Shown piece after piece: positions 28,772-39,324 of a stretch of 64,000 nucleotides of DNA; position 1 is the first letter of the stretch, and each line of letters begins with the position of its first letter. A program made the translations under genes and the position numbers. The notes under the pieces were generated by a model. The model saw only the letters and a program-made list of their open reading frames with translations, made no database searches and was not told the DNA's origin. The stretch spans positions 72,501 to 136,500 of the forward strand of contig JAHLKG010000030.1 of the NCBI GenBank assembly GCA_025526995.1. Reading direction: 5' to 3'. Source of the stretch: Powellomyces hirtus. Its lineage: Eukaryota > Chytridiomycota > Chytridiomycetes > Spizellomycetales > Powellomycetaceae.

Positions 28772-31700
28772 ATGAGTGGGTTGAACAGCCGGACATCCAC
28801 CGGGCTACGGCAGCTGGAAAACACCAATCTAGTTCAGCCATATGTCACTGGTTCTATGACAGCGTTGTCTTCCGATAGTGACATGATCAACTTCCGCAAC
28901 GGGGCATTCCACACAATTGAGAACGCAAATGGCCCTTTAGAGGTAAACACTGTTGCGAGTGATTTGCCGTTGGAAACGGTGATTGAGAATGGATCAGCCA
29001 CAACCACGTTAAAGTGGGATCCGGTCACCCTGAAGCAGAATGAAGATGGAAGTCTTACTACAGTTCCTCTGACTTTTGAGCAGCCGCTGTTGCAAGAGGA
29101 TATGAGAGTGACGTTACAGCATGATCAGTCGTTGAGAGTTCTGCCCGATACTGGTGAGCTGTCGGTCGATCACGGCAAAGTGGCAACGGTTGTCCCTCTG
29201 GTGAACAATCCTGAATCTGGGATCAGCCTTCAATATGACCCCACGCGATTGACACTGAAAGACGGCAAACTGAGTATTGTGATGCAACTAAGCACAATCG
29301 GCCAGGTAGCGACTAATGATGTTGAGTTCCCTGCACCTTTCACTTCCATGATCAGTCAGGAGGAATCAAAGACAACTATCGGTCTAGCTGTTGATCACTC
29401 GTTGGAAGTCAACACGGATGGCCAGCTTGCCGTGATCGTCGCGGCGCCATTAATTAGATCCTCGGAAGGTCTAGATCTAGCCATTGGTCGAGGTATCTCA
29501 GTGGACGACGACGGAAAACTGATCAGCAACACTGACGAAGTCCTCAAACCCTTGGGAGCGCTGCACACTGGTGGGGTTCTAGACATGGGAATGGATGAGT
29601 TGCTTGAGCTTGGGTATGATGCGCTCTCTGATCTCACAGACGAATTCCCCGACACTGATATTACTCTGATCAAGTTGCGAACTAGTGACGATTTCACTCA
29701 GAAGAACACACTTGCTTCCTTTGGTGGGAAAGCGCTAGCTATCAAGTCAAAAGGGGTCAACAAGATCCCATTCTACGGGGTGTTTGATGGCTTCAATGTT
29801 AGCGACAGATTCGAATACAACGATACCTTGTCAACACTGTCCGTCCCCCGCTTGAAGCTTCAAACATCATTTAATCCGGATTCAAACGAGGCTGTCACTC
29901 AGAACTACGTATCTCAGTTCATCCAAGGTGGTGAAGGAACGGACTTGTCTCCAGAAACAAACAATCGTCGACAAGTGAACATCAGGCGAGATGCGACATT
30001 ACAGATTGATGGAGCAAACAATCTCGGCGTCAACGTTAGCCCGCTAGTCAATGGATCATCCGTAAAGGTCGACTCTAACGGAAAGATATCTGGTGGCTAC
30101 ATCTTCCAATCCGCTAATGGAGTGCGCCTTCGAGAGGGGACCAACAATGATGTCCAACTTGCACTGGATGTGGAAGGAGCCCTGGAGAAGGTTGGATTAA
30201 ACCGGATCAAAGAGATCTTGACTGTGGGAGCCGGGTTGCAGCGAACTGAGAATGCCATTGGGCTGGACATCACCTCGGCCAACAGCCAGATCCTGGTAGA
30301 CAATGAGGCTGGACGCATCACGGGCAACATCTCCACCAAGACCGGCAGTGGCTTGTCAATGAACGAGAATGTTCTAGATTTACAGCTGGAGGGGTCTCAG
30401 CACATCCAAGTGACCGGTAACAAGATAGCTACAGACCTCCGGCCCTACACCGCGGGTCAGAATGTGACCATCAGCAACAACTCCATCTCAGTGAACCTGC
30501 CTGAAGAGGTCTCTTACAGCGGCGGACCAGGGATCTCGGTTAGTGGAAGGACCATCAGCAATACCCTGTCTATCAGCGCCGGAATGGGGATCACAGTAAC
30601 GGGGAGTGCTACAACTGGGTACTTCATCTCTTCTCAGAATCTGAAGCAGGACCGTGATGATGATGATGACAAACAGCAGACAGATGACACTGACGAGACT
30701 CTGAAAAATGAGAACGGCGAGGTAGTCTCAACGACATCCAATGTCAGCAACATCTTCCCTGTCCCTCTTTTCCCCATCCCGCCCATCCCACCGATACCGG
30801 TCATCCCTATTCCAATCCCTCTGCTACCGCTGCCTACACTCCTTGGCGGACTTGCGGCACTAGGCGGGTTGTTTGGGGTCATTTTCGGCTACGAGAAGGA
30901 GCGACGGAAGAAGAAGAATGCAGACGGAACAATCCAAACTGACTCTGAGGGCAATCCGATTTATGATCTTGACGAAGGTGGAAACTACATTTGGGATCCC
31001 ATAGGGGGGAAGCAAGTGGCCATCGTCTCGGACAAGACCAGTCGTGTGACTCGTCTCCTGTTTGACACTCCACCCGAGGACATTAGGGTCGCCTATGGCC
31101 AATCTGGAATGAACGTGGACTATGCCTGGCAGTTTGAGAACGAGATTTCACGGCCCTGGACAATAGACGCTATCCAGCAGCTTGTTTCCCCGATTGATAC
31201 ACGGCTGGTCACCACTGAGTCCCGCATCACGAGCATGGAGGGCCAACTGGGTGGTAAGCAGGATCTGATCGCTGTTGGGAAGGGTTTATTGAAGAATAGT
31301 AACACTCTCTCCATCAATCCATATCAGTCACAAACGATCTCGGCTATTGAGGACGTGTGTTTCGGGTTGCAAAGGATCATGCCAAGTTCCGTATGGTTCA
31401 CAGACGCCGAACCCTCTACCACGGACGTTGCAAACGAAGCCTGGGGCAACGGGACTTACACCATCAGCTCCAGTCACACTGACAATGTCAATCGCAGTCA
31501 TAAAGCATTCCAACCCGCATGGGGTTCAAGTCTCTGGTTCACCAACGTCTATACTACAGCAGGCGTATCGAGTCGTACCACTTCAACAACGGCTGGAGGA
31601 ATCTCTTACCTGGGCGAATGGATTCAGATACAGCTTCCAGCTGCAAAGAGCATTGCTGCTTTAAAGATGGGCTACCGAGTTGGAGGCAACATTGCTGGAT

Positions 31701-34700
31701 GTCCTCAGACCTTTGCTGTCCTGGGCAGCAACGATGCGGCCACCTGGAGTTTGCTGTACCATCAGGCTAACCCCGTTGGTTGGACTGAGGCCAATCGGGA
31801 TTCCAAGTGGTTCTCCATGTCCAACACTACACCACATCTGTACATCAGATTCGTATGTTTGACCAACGGAGGCAACTACAACTACTGTGGGGTCCGGGTG
31901 GAATACTTCACAACACTTGATGGGCTAACTATGAACAAACCATTGATGCTTGGGAATGGACTGTCCGCGTCCAGCGCGACCTTCTCTCAGGCTGTCACAG
32001 CGGCGACGGTTCCAACCCTGGGAGGCCATCTGATCAACAAAACCTTCGGGGATGCCACCTACACACTCATTGGTACAACCTCTGCCTTGACGACTCGAGT
32101 CAGTACAACTGAATCAAGCATCACATCACTGCAATCGACGAAGCAGAACAACATAACTGTTGCAAGCGGCCTGACGCTAACAGGAACAACCATCGGCTAT
32201 GACTCTGCGGTACTTGGAACAAAGGCATCTGTTGACGCATTGTCCATTCGCGTAGGCACAGCTGAATCAAGCATCACATCACTGCAATCGACGAAGCAGA
32301 ACAACATTTCTGTCGCAAGTGGCCTGACGCTAACAGGAACAACCATCGGCTATGACACTGCGGTACTTGGAACAAAGGCATCTGTTGACATGTTGTCCAT
32401 TCGGGTCGGAACCGCTGAAACAAGCATCACATCACTGCAATCGACGAAGCAGAACAACATTACTGTCGCAAGTGGCCTGACGTTAACAGGAACAACCATC
32501 GGCTATGACACTGCAGTACTTGGAACAAAGGCATCTGTTGACGCATTGTCCACCCGGGTGGGAACCGCTGAAACAAGCATCACCTCGCTTCAGACATCCA
32601 AAGAGAATGCCCTTTCTGCTGGAACTGGCTTAACAAAAACAGGTTCAACTCTCTCCGTTAACGCCGCTCAGACACAAATCACTTCAGTAGGCACGCTCTC
32701 TGCACTTGTTGTTAATGGCTACATCACCATCCCGAATGCTGGAAGCGTGGCTTTGGAGATTGGTGGCAATGTAGCCTTTGGAAGATGTGGAGCCAATGCG
32801 CAATGGTTTACGAACGCGTTTACCGGAGATGCTATCATTCGAGCAACTGGGAAAGTCATTCGCCTTGGAACGACTACCAACGCGTCCATTCTCGACGTAT
32901 TCGATGGAGGGGCAGTACTTAATTTAGGGAATTTAACCATAGCCGCTGCCCCTACCCTCGGCAGCCACGCGGTCAACAAGACATTCACTGATTCAACCTA
33001 CGCCACCATTACCAGCCTCGGGACAGCGAATACCAGCATCACCAATCTCACCGGTCGAGTGACCTCACTGGAGTCCGGAGGGTCGACGAACAAAGACATT
33101 ACGGTTTGGAACAAAATCAAACAATCGGACACAATACCAGTGACTTTGCCTCCAGTAGGTGCAGCGGGTTTAACTGCTACCACCTCGACATCGACGACAT
33201 GGGAGTACCTGAATGGTACTTACACTGTCAATGCGTCATCCGTCTTTGGGGCTGGATACGAAGCATACCGCGCTTTTCGATCGGAAGGTCTGGCATCTCC
33301 ATGGGTCTCGGGGGAGAACACTTACAATGGAACCACTGGCACATACACAACATCAACCGCGTCATGGATTGATGGCAATAGTACGTTTGTTCCTGGAGAA
33401 TGGATCGCAATCGATTTGCCTGCTGCTAGAACCCTATCGAGTGTGACTATCTATCGAAGGCTAAATGAAGCCTCGCCATGTATGCCAGTCCGGATAGCGG
33501 TTCTGGTGGGTCAAAACAGTGGCTCTATGACGGTGGCAGTCGACCAAGATGGTATCCCAGACGTTCCCAGTCACACGCTGAACTTTACACCCGGCTCCTA
33601 CAAGTACATAAGACTTGTATGTCTCAAAACAAGAACACCTTTTACCTATTGTACCTTCTCCTTCAGTCTCACAACCACAACGGCTGGGTTCCCTCTATCA
33701 TTGGACCATGCACAGGTGAAGATCACGTCTACTGAAGACTCCGCGCTACAAATCGGCGGTGGAGCAACCCTAACCAAAGCCCTGGGTGTAGGGACACGTG
33801 AGACAGTTGGGACAGCCAACCTGGTACAGCTATCAAGTGCCAACAGTACCTTCTCCACCTTTCTGGACACGTCGCTGGCAACCGGATGCCCGTTGAATGT
33901 TGTATCACAGTTTTCAAACTCAGGGACAACAGTCGACGTTGCAAGGCCTCTTCTGTCACTTGTGAAACCAGGCATCTATGGCCAGTCCAATGACTGCATT
34001 GCCTCATTTTACTTAACACGCTATTCTACAACGTCAACCACCGGTAACTCTGAATTGTCACTAGGGCTTCTGGCGGGAGACCGGCTGCTGGGCGGCGATG
34101 CCAATGTACCCACCTGGAAGTGGAGAGCCAATGGCACCTCATTGTGTTTAGGCACAGAAGATGCCACCTCTTCAACAACTGGGGCGCTACAAGTTGCAGG
34201 AGGTATAGCTGTGTCCAAGTCCCTGAACATTGGAACAGGAACACTCTCATGCGGACTGTCACATGAAGTCGGAGGCACAACACCGCTCATCAATCTGGGG
34301 GTCAACTTTCGGCCCATCAGCAACACCACCTTTGGAGGGGCCCAATTTCGTATTGATGGGCGCGGGTTCTCAACAAATGGTACCCCATTCTATTGGTTCA
34401 CCCGACCTCCTGGCTCATCTACGGAATCAGCTATTGCTAGCCTCGACATGATTGGTAAGATGGCTCTAAACGGGGGTATCTCCTTGACTAACGGTGCTTC
34501 AAACTTGATTCACTATGTACCCACTGGAGTTCAACCACCGACATTTTCAACTCGGTCCCCGGGAACCAAAATCGTCCTCTTCCCTGAGACCTCAGCCGTT
34601 GATTATGCTATAGGCATGGAAGGAGGTCATGTTTGGAATTCGGTTCCCAATGCAAATGCAACTTTAGGTTTCAAATGGTACGGAGGAATAACTCAAATCG

Positions 34701-35209
34701 CTCGATTGGATGGAGTGGGAAATCTGACCGTCAATGGAGGCTTGGACGAGAAGTTACCAACGTTTTTCATCGTCGACAATATGCAGATAACTTCTTACCA
34801 AAGTCTACCAGCAAACGCTGTAACTAAAATCACATTGGTTACTACAACGAGGTACACTAAAGGCGTGCAGTCCGGATGGAGGAACTCTACATCTGACTAT
34901 GTTGTACCAAAAACTGGTCTCTGGCAGTTCCATGTTTCGATTGGACTGACAAACTTTACAGGGAATAACAATGTTATGTTCTGCATTCAGGTCAATGGAG
35001 AGCTCCCTCCTGACCGTATCTACACTCAAGCAATCATCAATGCACAGTTCCCAAATCAGTTTTCAACTGTGCAAGGCACGTTCCATTTGGTGCTAAATGC
35101 AAACGATGTTATTTCGTTACAGTTCAACCCAACAATCGCTTGTTACACTGCTGGTATAGATTGGACTTGCATTTCCAGATTGTCTGGTCAACTGATTGCA
35201 GCCTCTTAA
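28772..35209 (+). CDS. Giant fibre protein (PLV1), 2145 aa
   Basis: ATG 28772 (MSGLNSRTS). Order: N-terminal tail; adenovirus-shaft-like short beta repeats (hydrophobic-Gly/Asp-Gly-x-Leu pattern, about 30-260); conserved ALHTGGVLDMGMDE; more beta repeats; an acidic linker, a Pro-Ile/Pro-Leu rich stretch and a Gly-rich hydrophobic segment ending YEKERRKKK (about 640-720), possibly membrane-inserting; a discoidin/F5-8C-like domain (about 870-1050, EWIQIQLPAAK); 51-residue repeats of coiled-coil type (about 1110-1290); a second galactose-binding-like domain (about 1470-1640); ALQVAGG-type repeats; and a C1q-like C-terminal head (about 2000-2145, PKTGLWQFHVSIGL). This is a receptor-binding spike. 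The PLV2 fibre is homologous over its visible length. Confidence 0.85.
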   Translation: MSGLNSRTSTGLRQLENTNLVQPYVTGSMTALSSDSDMINFRNGAFHTIENANGPLEVNTVASDLPLETVIENGSATTTLKWDPVTLKQNEDGSLTTVPLTFEQPLLQEDMRVTLQHDQSLRVLPDTGELSVDHGKVATVVPLVNNPESGISLQYDPTRLTLKDGKLSIVMQLSTIGQVATNDVEFPAPFTSMISQEESKTTIGLAVDHSLEVNTDGQLAVIVAAPLIRSSEGLDLAIGRGISVDDDGKLISNTDEVLKPLGALHTGGVLDMGMDELLELGYDALSDLTDEFPDTDITLIKLRTSDDFTQKNTLASFGGKALAIKSKGVNKIPFYGVFDGFNVSDRFEYNDTLSTLSVPRLKLQTSFNPDSNEAVTQNYVSQFIQGGEGTDLSPETNNRRQVNIRRDATLQIDGANNLGVNVSPLVNGSSVKVDSNGKISGGYIFQSANGVRLREGTNNDVQLALDVEGALEKVGLNRIKEILTVGAGLQRTENAIGLDITSANSQILVDNEAGRITGNISTKTGSGLSMNENVLDLQLEGSQHIQVTGNKIATDLRPYTAGQNVTISNNSISVNLPEEVSYSGGPGISVSGRTISNTLSISAGMGITVTGSATTGYFISSQNLKQDRDDDDDKQQTDDTDETLKNENGEVVSTTSNVSNIFPVPLFPIPPIPPIPVIPIPIPLLPLPTLLGGLAALGGLFGVIFGYEKERRKKKNADGTIQTDSEGNPIYDLDEGGNYIWDPIGGKQVAIVSDKTSRVTRLLFDTPPEDIRVAYGQSGMNVDYAWQFENEISRPWTIDAIQQLVSPIDTRLVTTESRITSMEGQLGGKQDLIAVGKGLLKNSNTLSINPYQSQTISAIEDVCFGLQRIMPSSVWFTDAEPSTTDVANEAWGNGTYTISSSHTDNVNRSHKAFQPAWGSSLWFTNVYTTAGVSSRTTSTTAGGISYLGEWIQIQLPAAKSIAALKMGYRVGGNIAGCPQTFAVLGSNDAATWSLLYHQANPVGWTEANRDSKWFSMSNTTPHLYIRFVCLTNGGNYNYCGVRVEYFTTLDGLTMNKPLMLGNGLSASSATFSQAVTAATVPTLGGHLINKTFGDATYTLIGTTSALTTRVSTTESSITSLQSTKQNNITVASGLTLTGTTIGYDSAVLGTKASVDALSIRVGTAESSITSLQSTKQNNISVASGLTLTGTTIGYDTAVLGTKASVDMLSIRVGTAETSITSLQSTKQNNITVASGLTLTGTTIGYDTAVLGTKASVDALSTRVGTAETSITSLQTSKENALSAGTGLTKTGSTLSVNAAQTQITSVGTLSALVVNGYITIPNAGSVALEIGGNVAFGRCGANAQWFTNAFTGDAIIRATGKVIRLGTTTNASILDVFDGGAVLNLGNLTIAAAPTLGSHAVNKTFTDSTYATITSLGTANTSITNLTGRVTSLESGGSTNKDITVWNKIKQSDTIPVTLPPVGAAGLTATTSTSTTWEYLNGTYTVNASSVFGAGYEAYRAFRSEGLASPWVSGENTYNGTTGTYTTSTASWIDGNSTFVPGEWIAIDLPAARTLSSVTIYRRLNEASPCMPVRIAVLVGQNSGSMTVAVDQDGIPDVPSHTLNFTPGSYKYIRLVCLKTRTPFTYCTFSFSLTTTTAGFPLSLDHAQVKITSTEDSALQIGGGATLTKALGVGTRETVGTANLVQLSSANSTFSTFLDTSLATGCPLNVVSQFSNSGTTVDVARPLLSLVKPGIYGQSNDCIASFYLTRYSTTSTTGNSELSLGLLAGDRLLGGDANVPTWKWRANGTSLCLGTEDATSSTTGALQVAGGIAVSKSLNIGTGTLSCGLSHEVGGTTPLINLGVNFRPISNTTFGGAQFRIDGRGFSTNGTPFYWFTRPPGSSTESAIASLDMIGKMALNGGISLTNGASNLIHYVPTGVQPPTFSTRSPGTKIVLFPETSAVDYAIGMEGGHVWNSVPNANATLGFKWYGGITQIARLDGVGNLTVNGGLDEKLPTFFIVDNMQITSYQSLPANAVTKITLVTTTRYTKGVQSGWRNSTSDYVVPKTGLWQFHVSIGLTNFTGNNNVMFCIQVNGELPPDRIYTQAIINAQFPNQFSTVQGTFHLVLNANDVISLQFNPTIACYTAGIDWTCISRLSGQLIAAS
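32108..32620 (+). repeat. 153-bp in-frame repeats in the PLV1 fibre
   Basis: About 3.3 copies encoding a 51-residue unit (SSITSLQSTKQNN.. to ..VDALSIRVGT). Nucleotide identity between copies is high, showing recent expansion. The PLV2 fibre has its own 51-residue repeats at about 61620-62050. Confidence 0.85.
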
Positions 35210-35270
35210 TCATGTGGCCAGGTTCGTCGGCCGGCTTGTTGCTGCATCTTGAGCTGGATGACCAGGCTTG

Positions 35271-35278
35271 TTTTTTTT
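35271..35278 (+). promoter_or_regulatory. T8 tract upstream of the 43-aa gene
   Basis: T8 then CTCTACTC, ending 27 bp before the ATG at 35306; supports the small gene being real. Confidence 0.4.
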
Positions 35279-35305
35279 CTCTACTCAACTATCAGAGCCA
35301 CACCA

Positions 35306-35437
35306 ATGCCTACCGTGAAGAGAACAATCACCACTACAAAGGGCATTCCAAAGGGCCTCCTTGCTGGGCCCAAAGACCTCAGCAAGCTCCCACCGGGGCT
35401 GAAGAAGTATTGGCAGGCCAAGCGGGCAGGGAAATGA
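35306..35437 (+). CDS. 43-aa basic peptide (PLV1)
   Basis: Starts MPTVKRTITTTKG and ends LPPGLKKYWQAKRAGK. Very basic, with a P.GLKKYW motif like small Lys-rich peptides of large DNA viruses. Between fibre and protease genes, with its own T8 tract. Possibly a condensing core peptide, by charge only. Confidence 0.5.
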   Translation: MPTVKRTITTTKGIPKGLLAGPKDLSKLPPGLKKYWQAKRAGK

Positions 35438-35560
35438 TCAAGATACATTGCACTACATGCAACGCCAGCTGCGCTAACTAAGATGGAAAGGATCTCATCA
35501 CTCACTGATTTTAACTTGCAATCTACATACATAGTACCTACATACATACATACATACACC

Positions 35561-36553
35561 ATGGCTGCCACGCACTTCAAACTCAATTATACGTTTGATG
35601 AACCTGATAGTCGTGACAAACCGCTCAAAGTGACCTATAGAACGCCCACCACCCCCGAGAAGCTCCCGGATGAAACCGATCTTGCACCCTTCATGGGTCC
35701 TGTTCACGATCAGGGGTCACTAGGCTCTTGCACGATGCATTCCATCGGGTATCAGTTGACTTACAATCGCAAAAAGGCAACAGGTGTGGTTGACCTCTTC
35801 TCGCGGCTGTTCATGTATTATGAAGGACGAGCCCGAGCAAACTATCCTGTTACTCGGGACACCGGTCTCACAATGCGACAAGCCTTTATTGGCGCTGCAT
35901 CGGGGATCGTTCAAGAAGAGCTGTGGCCATACGACACCAAACGTTTTGCAGAAAAGCCTGATCCCAAAGTGTATGCAGCAGCGCAACAATGTCTTACTTA
36001 CTTAGCAGTTGAACAGAGTCTTCCAGAGTTACGACGCTGCTTGATCAAGAGCCCTGTTAGTTTTGGAATGCGCCTCCAGAGTTCATTTCTGAGCGCCGCA
36101 ACAGCGCGGAATGGGCAGGTACCTGTTCCAATTGCCAATGAGAAGAGCGAGGGCGGACATGCAATGCTACTGGTTGGTTACTCGTCTCGTACAAAGAAGT
36201 TCAAAGTCATGAACAGTTGGGGTGAGACATGGGGAGCACGTGGATACTGCTATATACCAGAGAAGATGATCTTGGACTCAAAATCGTGTGGCGACATGTG
36301 GACAGTAAGAGACTTTGCTTGGCAAGAGAAACCATCGGTGGCCTTGCATGAGCCGGTTGCGATTGAGGAGAGCAAACAGCCGACACAGGCAGAGCCTGAA
36401 CTTGCACATGAATGGATGCCCAATCTGATGTATGGGCGAGGGACAAACGTGACATACGAGTTGGAACAATACATCTGCCAGGTTGCTCACAAAAGCATAC
36501 CAATGTGGACACCCAGCGCAGCCAGAATATTATGGCGTAAGGGAAACATATAG
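35561..36553 (+). CDS. Papain-like (C1A) cysteine protease (PLV1)
   Basis: 330 aa from ATG 35561 (context CACCATGG); an in-frame ATG also exists at 35483. Catalytic features: oxyanion Gln and Cys in HDQGSLGSCTMHS, His in GGHAMLLVGY, Asn in FKVMNSWGETWG, then RGYCYIP. No secretion signal or obvious propeptide. A C-terminal extension of about 90 residues follows. Polintons and adenoviruses use a C5 adenain-type protease for virion maturation; none is seen here, so this enzyme may replace it. The fibre-adjacent position supports a virion role. The PLV2 counterpart, if any, is beyond the window. Confidence 0.85.
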   Translation: MAATHFKLNYTFDEPDSRDKPLKVTYRTPTTPEKLPDETDLAPFMGPVHDQGSLGSCTMHSIGYQLTYNRKKATGVVDLFSRLFMYYEGRARANYPVTRDTGLTMRQAFIGAASGIVQEELWPYDTKRFAEKPDPKVYAAAQQCLTYLAVEQSLPELRRCLIKSPVSFGMRLQSSFLSAATARNGQVPVPIANEKSEGGHAMLLVGYSSRTKKFKVMNSWGETWGARGYCYIPEKMILDSKSCGDMWTVRDFAWQEKPSVALHEPVAIEESKQPTQAEPELAHEWMPNLMYGRGTNVTYELEQYICQVAHKSIPMWTPSAARILWRKGNI

Positions 36554-36631
36554 TACACTTTGTTGAATCACATACAACTTGACTATCTACAATGTCAAAA
36601 AGCCAGCAAAGCTGGTATTGTGCCGACCGCG

Positions 36632-37528
36632 CTACTTTCGCTTTTTGCTTTTCGATGGCTTGGGCTGTGTCTTGAGATTCTCCAATCGCTCCCCGACACC
36701 TTGGCGAAGTTTCCGTCCCATCAACACGTCCGAGGTGTTTATCCTCTTGGCTCCATAGCGAATCGTAGGATGGTGCCTTGTTTCTGAAAGGGCCTTCAGC
36801 ATCTGGATCAATGCAGTGGTGGCCGCTCGCATCGTTGTAGGAGGGTCCTCCATCACATTCTCGGGCAAACTCAACTCCATCGGGATTGCAGGCCACAGCT
36901 TTCGTATGCCCACATATTCTTTGTCTGCAGCAACCTCAGTGTACTTTTCGACAATTCTCAGCGTCAGTTCCTGAGATAGACCGTCAATGGGCTTCAGCGC
37001 AGCTCGGCGGTCATCAACATCTTGCAGATGCTTTGCCATCTGGGTTTGCATTTCCGCGGAGGTAGCCAGAGTGCCGATCACAGTGTTGAGAGTGGCATCA
37101 ATTTGGCTCAAGCGAGGGTTTTCGCTGATTTGTCGGCAAAGAACCTTGCGAGTCTCGTCCACATTCTCATTGGTCGATTCTGTACTCTCTTGAACTGATT
37201 GAACGTCGTTACGAAGCTCGTGAAGGACTTTTCGAGTGTGCTCCTGCCCATCAAGAAGTCGTTTGAGCATGGCCAGTATTTCCGTGTTGGCTGGCGCTGC
37301 AGCTGGTTGGCTGTCCTCGTCAACTTCTTCGTCAAGTTCGGGAACATAGCAGGATTTCTCCAACTCTCTGCGAGCATGATCAAATGCCTCATCCATCCTG
37401 TCCCAGCAACCTATGATCTTGGCGGCAAGACTTCCCGGTCTGACCTGGTGATTGTCGACTTTGTCATCTTCGTTTTGGTGGACGAGTACGGGGGGCTGGG
37501 ACTCAGAAGAATGCATAGCAGCAGACAT
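36632..37528 (-). CDS. Unknown coiled-coil protein (PLV1), 298 aa
   Basis: ATG 37528, 79 bp inside the right TIR. Acidic segment (PELDEEVDEDSQ), then a long heptad-rich helix (MLKRLLDGQEHTRKVLHELR), then a globular part (GIRKLWPAIPMELS) and a basic tail (KPSKSKKRK). No family recognised. Being the gene nearest the right terminus, it might bind the ends; unproven. Confidence 0.6.
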   Translation of the reverse strand: MSAAMHSSESQPPVLVHQNEDDKVDNHQVRPGSLAAKIIGCWDRMDEAFDHARRELEKSCYVPELDEEVDEDSQPAAAPANTEILAMLKRLLDGQEHTRKVLHELRNDVQSVQESTESTNENVDETRKVLCRQISENPRLSQIDATLNTVIGTLATSAEMQTQMAKHLQDVDDRRAALKPIDGLSQELTLRIVEKYTEVAADKEYVGIRKLWPAIPMELSLPENVMEDPPTTMRAATTALIQMLKALSETRHHPTIRYGAKRINTSDVLMGRKLRQGVGERLENLKTQPKPSKSKKRK

Positions 37529-37606
37529 GGTTCGGTTCGTCTTGGGGGAGGTAGGTGCCTTAAGCGAGTCAAAGGACTGCTGGAATGTGAAGACTATGCC
37601 AACCCA

Positions 37607-39051
37607 AATCACATGATCTGGTGGAAGACCCAAAGTCGGATCACGTGATCTGGCACAGAGCCATGATGCCATTTTGGGATGCACTTCGCTCCACTGGTAA
37701 CCAATTGAACCCTTTTAGGAGATTGGGCAAATGGACAAAATCAGGAAATGTAATATATGTAATTCCTGATTTTGTCCATTTGCACAATCGCTGGATACGA
37801 GTGAGCAGTGTCAAAAAAGCATCATTGCGGTATGTTTTTGAATCATCTCTGAATCCAAATGAAAACAAGCAATGATGCAAAAAGTGGTTCGAACCGCTAC
37901 ATTGGAACCTGTTTGAGGCCTCTAATGGAATTGGGCAAATGGACAAAATCAGGAAATGTAATATATGTAATTCCTGATTTTGTCCATTTGCACAATTGCT
38001 GGATACGAGTGAGCAGTGTCAAAAAAGCATCATTGCGGTATGTTTTTGAATCATCTCTGAATCCAAATGAAAACAAGCAATGATGCAAAAAGTGGTTCGA
38101 ACCGCTACATTGGAACCTGTTTGAGGCCTCTAATGGAATTGGGCAAATGGACAAAATCAGGAAATGTAATATATGTAATTCCTGATTTTGTCCATTTGCA
38201 CAATCGCTGAATACGAGTGAGCAGTGTCCAAAAGCATCATTGCGAAGCCATTTGAGGCTCATGACATTTTTGGGATTCGGATTAGTGCACATTGATGATC
38301 AAGGGCCAAGAATGCAAGTAGATCGGATAGGGCCTCAATAATACTAGATATAGCATCTGGGATAGCCTAGATGTAGGGGTCATTGACTGAATGTCAGATC
38401 ACATGATGGTGCAATATCAGATCACATGGTCTGGTGATCAAAAGATGAGTCACAATTGGTTACTTTGAAAGGTTCATTATCGATAATGAGCATACTAGAT
38501 CTAGCATCTGAGTTAGGATAGATGTAGGGCATAGATGTAGGGTGCTACATGTAGGTAATGAGTCACAATTGGTTCAGACTTTGAAAGGTTCATTATCGAT
38601 AATGAGCATACTAGATCTAGCATCTGGGATCAGGTTGATGAGTCACAATTGGTTCAGACTGGATAGCCTACATGTAGGTTGATGAGTCACAATTGGTTCA
38701 GACTTTGAAAGGTTCATTATCGATAATGAGCATACTAGATCTAGCATCTGGGATAGCCTACATGTAGGGTGCTACATGTAGGGTCACATTGGTTCAATGT
38801 GCCTACATGTAGGTATCACATTGGCTTACGTAAGGTGGCGCAGGTGATGAGAAGCTTATATAATGTGGCGCAGAGCAGATGATAAGGAGCTTACGTAATG
38901 TCTGTCCCAACTATAGGCCATAGTTGACTATAGGCCATAGTTGTTTAGCTAGTTCAACTATAAGCCTTAGGCCAACTATAGGCCATAGTCAACTACACCT
39001 ATGACAGTGCATGGGCCTATAGTGTACACTATAGGCCCATGCACTGTCATA
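37607..39051 (-). repeat. PLV1 right terminal inverted repeat (1445 bp)
   Basis: Reverse complement of 13857-15510 with three hairpin units (about 37727-37783, 37936-37992, 38144-38200) instead of four. Otherwise very similar, so the arms are kept alike. Confidence 0.92.
39000..39051. repeat. Perfect 52-bp terminal palindrome, PLV1 right end
   Basis: Identical to 13857-13908. Followed directly by TSD GGCGT (39052-39056). Confidence 0.95.
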
Positions 39052-39218
39052 GGCGTGCTGCTGGAGATCGACAGATGTCGGATATCGCTGTTACCATCTC
39101 GTGCACCGCAACAGAGGTGGCTTCTTGCCGAATGCCCAGTGCGTTACAATATGTCTGAAAAGTCCCTTGCATCTTCTCCGCTATACGGCTGGCGTCCTTC
39201 CGGGTATGTCTGATCTCT

Positions 39219-39287
39219 GGGCAAAGTAAATCGTATATTTCAACTCCAAATGCGGCTCAGAACTGAAAAAGATGCTTTAACGTGTCC
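39219..39287 (-). repeat. 69-bp unit 9 (recombinase intron)
   Basis: Minus strand GGACACGTTAAAG to TTTACTTTGCCC, 69 of the 80 bp of intron 39296-39217. The 3' AG follows the unit directly. Confidence 0.8.
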
Positions 39288-39324
39288 TGTACATACCTTC
39301 GATGATTTCTTTACCCAGTCTGAT

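Larger units (their letters stand above)
13857..39051 (+). mobile_element. PLV1: integrated Polinton-like virus, complete, 25,195 bp
   Basis: Bounded by long inverted repeats and a 5-bp target duplication GGCGT (13852-13856 and 39052-39056). Outer ends read TATGACAG..CTGTCATA. It encodes primase-helicase, receiver protein, integrase, packaging ATPase, penton-like and major capsid proteins, coiled-coil protein, recombinase-like protein, minor virion proteins, fibre and papain-like protease. No polymerase B and no adenain-type protease are present. All long frames are open, so the copy looks recent and possibly competent. It lies in an exon of the Crypton-like recombinase gene. Confidence 0.92.

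Noticed and set aside
30634..30882. Minus-strand Gly-rich frames in the fibre gene
   Set aside because: Shadow of the Pro-rich hydrophobic segment of the fibre on the opposite strand.
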